Shown here: in pieces, positions 60,921 to 64,000 of the stretch | Layout of the letters: the number at the start of each line of letters is the position of its first letter | Position numbering within the stretch: position 1 is the stretch's first letter | Source: CAWHXG01 sp963833235 | Lineage (GTDB): Bacteria > Pseudomonadota > Alphaproteobacteria > Rhodobacterales > Rhodobacteraceae | Reading direction: 5' to 3' | DNA length: 64,000 nt | Assembly: GCA_963833235.1 (NCBI GenBank) | Contig: CAWHXG010000006.1 | Location: forward strand, 372,001 to 436,000 | Notes under the pieces: generated by a model | What the model was told of the DNA's origin: nothing | Database searches by the model: none | The model's input: only the letters and a program-made list of their open reading frames with translations | Position numbers and translations under genes: made by a program

Positions 60921-61928
60921 TCAGGCGGCGGCCCGCGCGGCGGCGCTGGCGGCCTGCATCGCGGCCAACGCCTCCGGCACGATCCGGGCGTCGGCCTTCG
61001 GGCAGGCGGCGGCCTCGGAAAGATGACGCCGCCAGTGCCTTGCGCCGGGCTGCCCCGCGAAGAGGCCGAGCATGTGCCGGGTCACGGAATGGGCGCGCCC
61101 GCCTTCGGCCACATGAGCCTCGATATAGGGGATCATCCGATGCGCCACCGCCACCGGGTCGGCCTCCGGCGCGGGATCGGACCAGAGACGCGCGTCGGCG
61201 CCTGCGAGGATCTGCGCCGGGCTCTGGTAGGCCGCGCGGCCGATCATCACGCCGGCGAAACCGGCGTCGAGATGCCGCGCCGCATCCTCCAGCGTGGCGA
61301 TCCCGCCGTTGAGGCAGATCCGCAGATCCGGGAAGGCCCGCACCATCTCGGCCACGAGCGCGTGATCGAGCGGCGGGACGGTGCGGTTCTGCTTGGGGCT
61401 GAGGCCGTTCAGCCAGGCCTTGCGGGCATGCACGATCACGCGGCGCAGACCGGTGGCGCGCAAGGTCTCGAGAAAGGCCGGAAGCGTCTCGCGCGGCTCC
61501 TGCTCGTCGACCCCGATGCGGCACTTGACGGTGATCTCCGCGCGCGTGGCCTCGCGCATGGCGGCCACGCATTCCGCGACGCGGGCGGGCTCCTTCATCA
61601 GGACGGCGCCGAAGCAACCGGAACGGACCCTGTCGGAGGGGCAGCCGACGTTGAGGTTCACCTCGGCAAAGCCCGCGCCATCGGCGAGGCCCGCGGCGCT
61701 CGCAAGCTCCACGGGATCGCTGCCGCCAAGCTGCAGGGCCACCGGCCGTTCTACGGGATCGTGACGCAGGAGCGCCGCGGCATCGCCCCGCAGAAGCGCG
61801 GGGGCGGTGACCATCTCTGTATAGAGGAGGACGCGGGACGAGAGCTGCCGGTGGAAGTAGCGGCAATGGCGGTCGGTCCACTCCATCATGGGTGCGACGG
61901 ACAGTCTGGAATGTTCAGTCAGCATCAT
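60921..61928 (-). CDS. dusA: tRNA-dihydrouridine(20/20a) synthase DusA
   Basis: A 335-residue FMN-dependent enzyme. The start LSVAPMMEWTDRHCRYFHR, catalytic-Cys loop NVNVGCPSDRV-like (here LNVGCPSDRVRSGCFGAVLM) and VHARKAWLNGLSPKQNR are specific for the DusA subgroup, distinct from DusB upstream in the window. It makes dihydrouridine at positions 20 and 20a. The start is an ATG at 61928 with a second ATG three bases on. Confidence 0.94.
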   Translation of the reverse strand: MMLTEHSRLSVAPMMEWTDRHCRYFHRQLSSRVLLYTEMVTAPALLRGDAAALLRHDPVERPVALQLGGSDPVELASAAGLADGAGFAEVNLNVGCPSDRVRSGCFGAVLMKEPARVAECVAAMREATRAEITVKCRIGVDEQEPRETLPAFLETLRATGLRRVIVHARKAWLNGLSPKQNRTVPPLDHALVAEMVRAFPDLRICLNGGIATLEDAARHLDAGFAGVMIGRAAYQSPAQILAGADARLWSDPAPEADPVAVAHRMIPYIEAHVAEGGRAHSVTRHMLGLFAGQPGARHWRRHLSEAAACPKADARIVPEALAAMQAASAAARAAA

Positions 61929-62598
61929 GCTTTGCGTATCTTCGAACTGTTGATGCCGACGGTCCCCACGCCAGGCTGCGCCCAGATATCCGGCGATCCG
62001 ACCCTTTGCGACGACACGGAGCGCACGCGACGGAGCCTACCATATTCGAACTCCCGTCCGATGCCCACCATGTCCAGATCCGGCGCAAGGGGCGGCTCCT
62101 GCGAGCGGGACCTTTCTGCGCCGCGGCGACGCCCCCGTGCCGGGCCCGCCGGGCCGGGACCCGCAGCGATCAGGGGCCGGCACTACAGCAGCTTTTTGAT
62201 TTTCATCCGATCGGGTTCGGCAATCCTGGCGAGGTTATCCCTCAGTCATGGGGGCTATCGGAAAGCCGCCGTCGCAGAGCAAGGCCGCGACGCTTGCCGC
62301 GCCGAAACCGCAGCTCGACCAGCCATAGATCGGCTATCCCGATCGTCAGATACTGTTCGCCCCCGGACGGTGCCGCGCGGCGGCGGGCGCGGGACCCGTC
62401 ACGCTTGGCATCGACAGCGGGGCGGCCCGGACGATGATTCGGCATTCTGACCGACGGGATCGAGACGCGCCTCGCGCGAGTTGAGATGCCGCTTCGCCGA
62501 GACGTCTTCATCGGGCCGATGCGGCCCGGCGACAGGTCGCAGGGTGCGCTTCCGCTGGCGCGTGGAAGACGAGGCCCCCTTGCCGTCCCCCTCCGACG
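61929..62598. other. Gene-free stretch of 670 bp upstream of dusA
   Basis: I find no convincing gene. Short ORFs occur on both strands (an 89-codon minus-strand ORF at 62242-62511 and a 26-codon plus-strand one from about 62249) with no recognised motifs and no good ribosome sites. Composition is less extreme than the genes around it. It could hold a decayed gene. Confidence 0.5.
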
Positions 62599-64000
62599 TC
62601 AAGTCAGATCCAGGAAGCCAACAGTCTCACGCAGGGGCGGTGCCGTCCGCAATGCGGTGAGATCCGGTCGTCTGTTGTCGAGATCCGGCGTTCGTCCGAT
62701 GGCCGCCTGCACCGCGGCAGCTATGGACAGAAGTCGCAGATCGTCATGGCGGCGACCGACGATCTGAAGTCCGAAGGGCAGCCCTTCTTCGTCGATGCCG
62801 CAAGGCACCGATATCGACGGATGCCCTGCGAGAGTGGAAGCGTAGGCCAGACCGAGCCATTGATAGTAGCTTTGCATGGCCCTGCCGTCGATCTCGGTCG
62901 GGGCGAGCTCGTGCCAGTTGCGCGGCTGCAGGGTGGCGACGGGCGACAGGACGATGTCCACGTCACCGAAGAACGCCTGCCAGCGACGGTGGTACGCTCC
63001 CTGCATCGCCAGCGCCCGTGCGACGTCGCCCGCATCGTATTGACGCCCCTCCAGCACGTTGGCGGTCACGTTCGGCCCGACCAGCTCCGGGCGCGCCTCA
63101 ACATGATCGGAGTACGCCGCGAGGAAGTAGACGGCCCGCAGAACCGCGAAGATGCGGTCCGCGTCGGCGCAGTCGGGATGGGCGGCCTCCACGGCGCCGA
63201 AGGTCGACGTCAGTGCGGCGATGGCCGCATCGAACGTGCGGCGGACGGCGGCGGAGGTCGGGGCGAAGCCGAAGTCCGGCGTCACGGCCACGCGCAGGCG
63301 ACCGAGGTCGCTCGCAGGCAGACGGGCGAAGTCGTCGGACCGCCAGGCGGTGCGGCCGTCCGCGACCGCGGTGAGCGGATCGCGGCCGTCCGCATGGGCC
63401 TGGACCGACAGGAGCAGGGCCGCATCGGCGACGTCGCGCCCCATCGGTCCGTAGGTCGAGAGCGCCAGTGCCGCCATCCCGCGAACCTCGTCGGGCACCA
63501 CGCCGGGGCTGGGCCGGAAGCCGACGACGCCGCAATAGGCGGCAGGGGTCCGCAGCGAGCCGCCCATGTCCGATCCGGTCGCAAGCGGCGCATAGCCGAG
63601 CGCCAGCGCCACGGCCGAGCCGCCCGATGACCCCGCACAGCTTCGCGTCGTGTCGAACGGGTTGGCGGTCGTGCCGTAGACGCGGTTGCGGGTGTTCGCG
63701 CCCGCGCTCCATTCCGGGACGTTGGTCTTCGCGAAGGGCAGGCCGCCGGCGGCGCGGATGGCCGCCACGCGCGCGCCGTCGGTGGCGGGACGGTTGTCGC
63801 GATGGATTTCCGAGCCGTAGGTCGTGGGCAGGCCTGCCACGTCCTCCATGTCCTTGACCACCACCGGCAAGCCATGGAGCGGGCCGAGCGCCTCACCCGC
63901 CATCACTGCCCGCTCTGCCGCCCGGGCGCTGTCGCGCAGGGCATCGAGGTCGCAGGCGACGATGGCGTTGACCGCATGGTCGAGCGTCTCGATCCGGTCG
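62599..64000 (-). CDS. Amidase-signature family hydrolase, 3' part (N-terminus outside window)
   Basis: About 467 residues of an amidase (AS family) are visible; the frame is open to the window edge, so the N-terminus is missing. The catalytic Ser-cisSer-Lys triad is present: Lys in GLPVVVKDME, and both serines in the region CAGSSGGSAVALALGY through GSDMGGSLRTPAAYCGVVGFRPS. The C-terminal pattern LAGHPSISVPCGIDEEGLPFGLQIVG is typical. Such enzymes hydrolyse amides, carbamates or aminoacyl-tRNA amides (GatA); the sequence suggests a general amidase rather than GatA. Substrate unknown. Confidence 0.9.
   Translation of the reverse strand, partial: DRIETLDHAVNAIVACDLDALRDSARAAERAVMAGEALGPLHGLPVVVKDMEDVAGLPTTYGSEIHRDNRPATDGARVAAIRAAGGLPFAKTNVPEWSAGANTRNRVYGTTANPFDTTRSCAGSSGGSAVALALGYAPLATGSDMGGSLRTPAAYCGVVGFRPSPGVVPDEVRGMAALALSTYGPMGRDVADAALLLSVQAHADGRDPLTAVADGRTAWRSDDFARLPASDLGRLRVAVTPDFGFAPTSAAVRRTFDAAIAALTSTFGAVEAAHPDCADADRIFAVLRAVYFLAAYSDHVEARPELVGPNVTANVLEGRQYDAGDVARALAMQGAYHRRWQAFFGDVDIVLSPVATLQPRNWHELAPTEIDGRAMQSYYQWLGLAYASTLAGHPSISVPCGIDEEGLPFGLQIVGRRHDDLRLLSIAAAVQAAIGRTPDLDNRRPDLTALRTAPPLRETVGFLDLT

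Noticed and set aside
62242..62511. 89-codon minus-strand ORF
   Set aside because: Arg-rich low-complexity translation, no ribosome site, no recognised motif.

Overview
The window is very G+C-rich chromosomal DNA from an alphaproteobacterium, almost certainly a Rhodobacterales member (Rhodobacter, Paracoccus or Roseobacter relatives). The main reasons are the gene order dusB(nifR3)-ntrB-ntrC-ntrY-ntrX-trkA-trkH-hfq-hflX, an NtrC without the GAFTGA loop (as in Rhodobacter capsulatus), a HemB without the zinc-binding cysteines, a fused ispDF, and the heterotetrameric sarcosine oxidase genes. It is ordinary core genome with small accessory pockets. There are no rRNA or tRNA genes, CRISPR arrays or intact insertion sequences.

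Layout. 1-3.3 kb: DUF502 tail, LysE exporter, entericidin, and a translationally coupled bdhA / pentapeptide-repeat / patatin operon full of indels. 3.3-4.05 kb: a gene-free region with two copies of an 11-bp-phased element and a candidate small RNA. 4.06-9.9 kb: YejA-like binding protein, DsbA-family thioredoxin, methyltransferase, Bcr/CflA pump, NhaP antiporter. 9.9-18.6 kb: mfd, DUF599, hemB, SYLF lipoprotein, penicillin-acylase-family hydrolase. 18.9-30.9 kb (minus): the nitrogen-regulation, potassium-uptake and RNA-chaperone block. 31-36.8 kb: ispDF, pgpA, pncC, RatA-like, hpt, GAF-EAL, lipA (with a third copy of the phased element). 37-38.6 kb: flavodoxin-fold protein and an A+T-richer islet. 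38.6-47.5 kb: tgt, a Zn-protease/RimK fusion, sufT, lysR, acetyltransferase, mscS, a 37/38-bp minisatellite, iscA/erpA-type carrier, cupin, tpiA. 47.5-50.9 kb (minus): a probable operon of a tiny two-cysteine secreted peptide, a large unknown membrane protein and a periplasmic binding-type domain. 51-57.6 kb: sodB and soxBDAG, with a 27-bp array growing out of the 3' end of soxB. 57.8-64 kb: ccmI, ruvX, DUF1289, TauE, dusA, and an amidase cut by the window edge.

How the genes fit together. dusB-ntrBC and ntrYX are nitrogen and redox two-component systems, co-oriented with trkAH potassium uptake and hfq. sufT and the A-type carrier are Fe-S maturation genes of the same neighbourhood. soxBDAG oxidises sarcosine to glycine, feeding one-carbon units to tetrahydrofolate and releasing H2O2.

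Quality caveat. At least twelve genes (patatin, pentapeptide, bdhA, mfd, ntrX, trkA, trkH, the EAL gene, lipA, the 48.6-50.6 kb membrane protein, soxA and the 49-residue sox protein) are broken by indels, nearly all of one base. Most are extra bases, and undoing each restores a family-typical protein. I read these as consensus errors, not pseudogenes. Coordinates for these genes span the restored reading frame.
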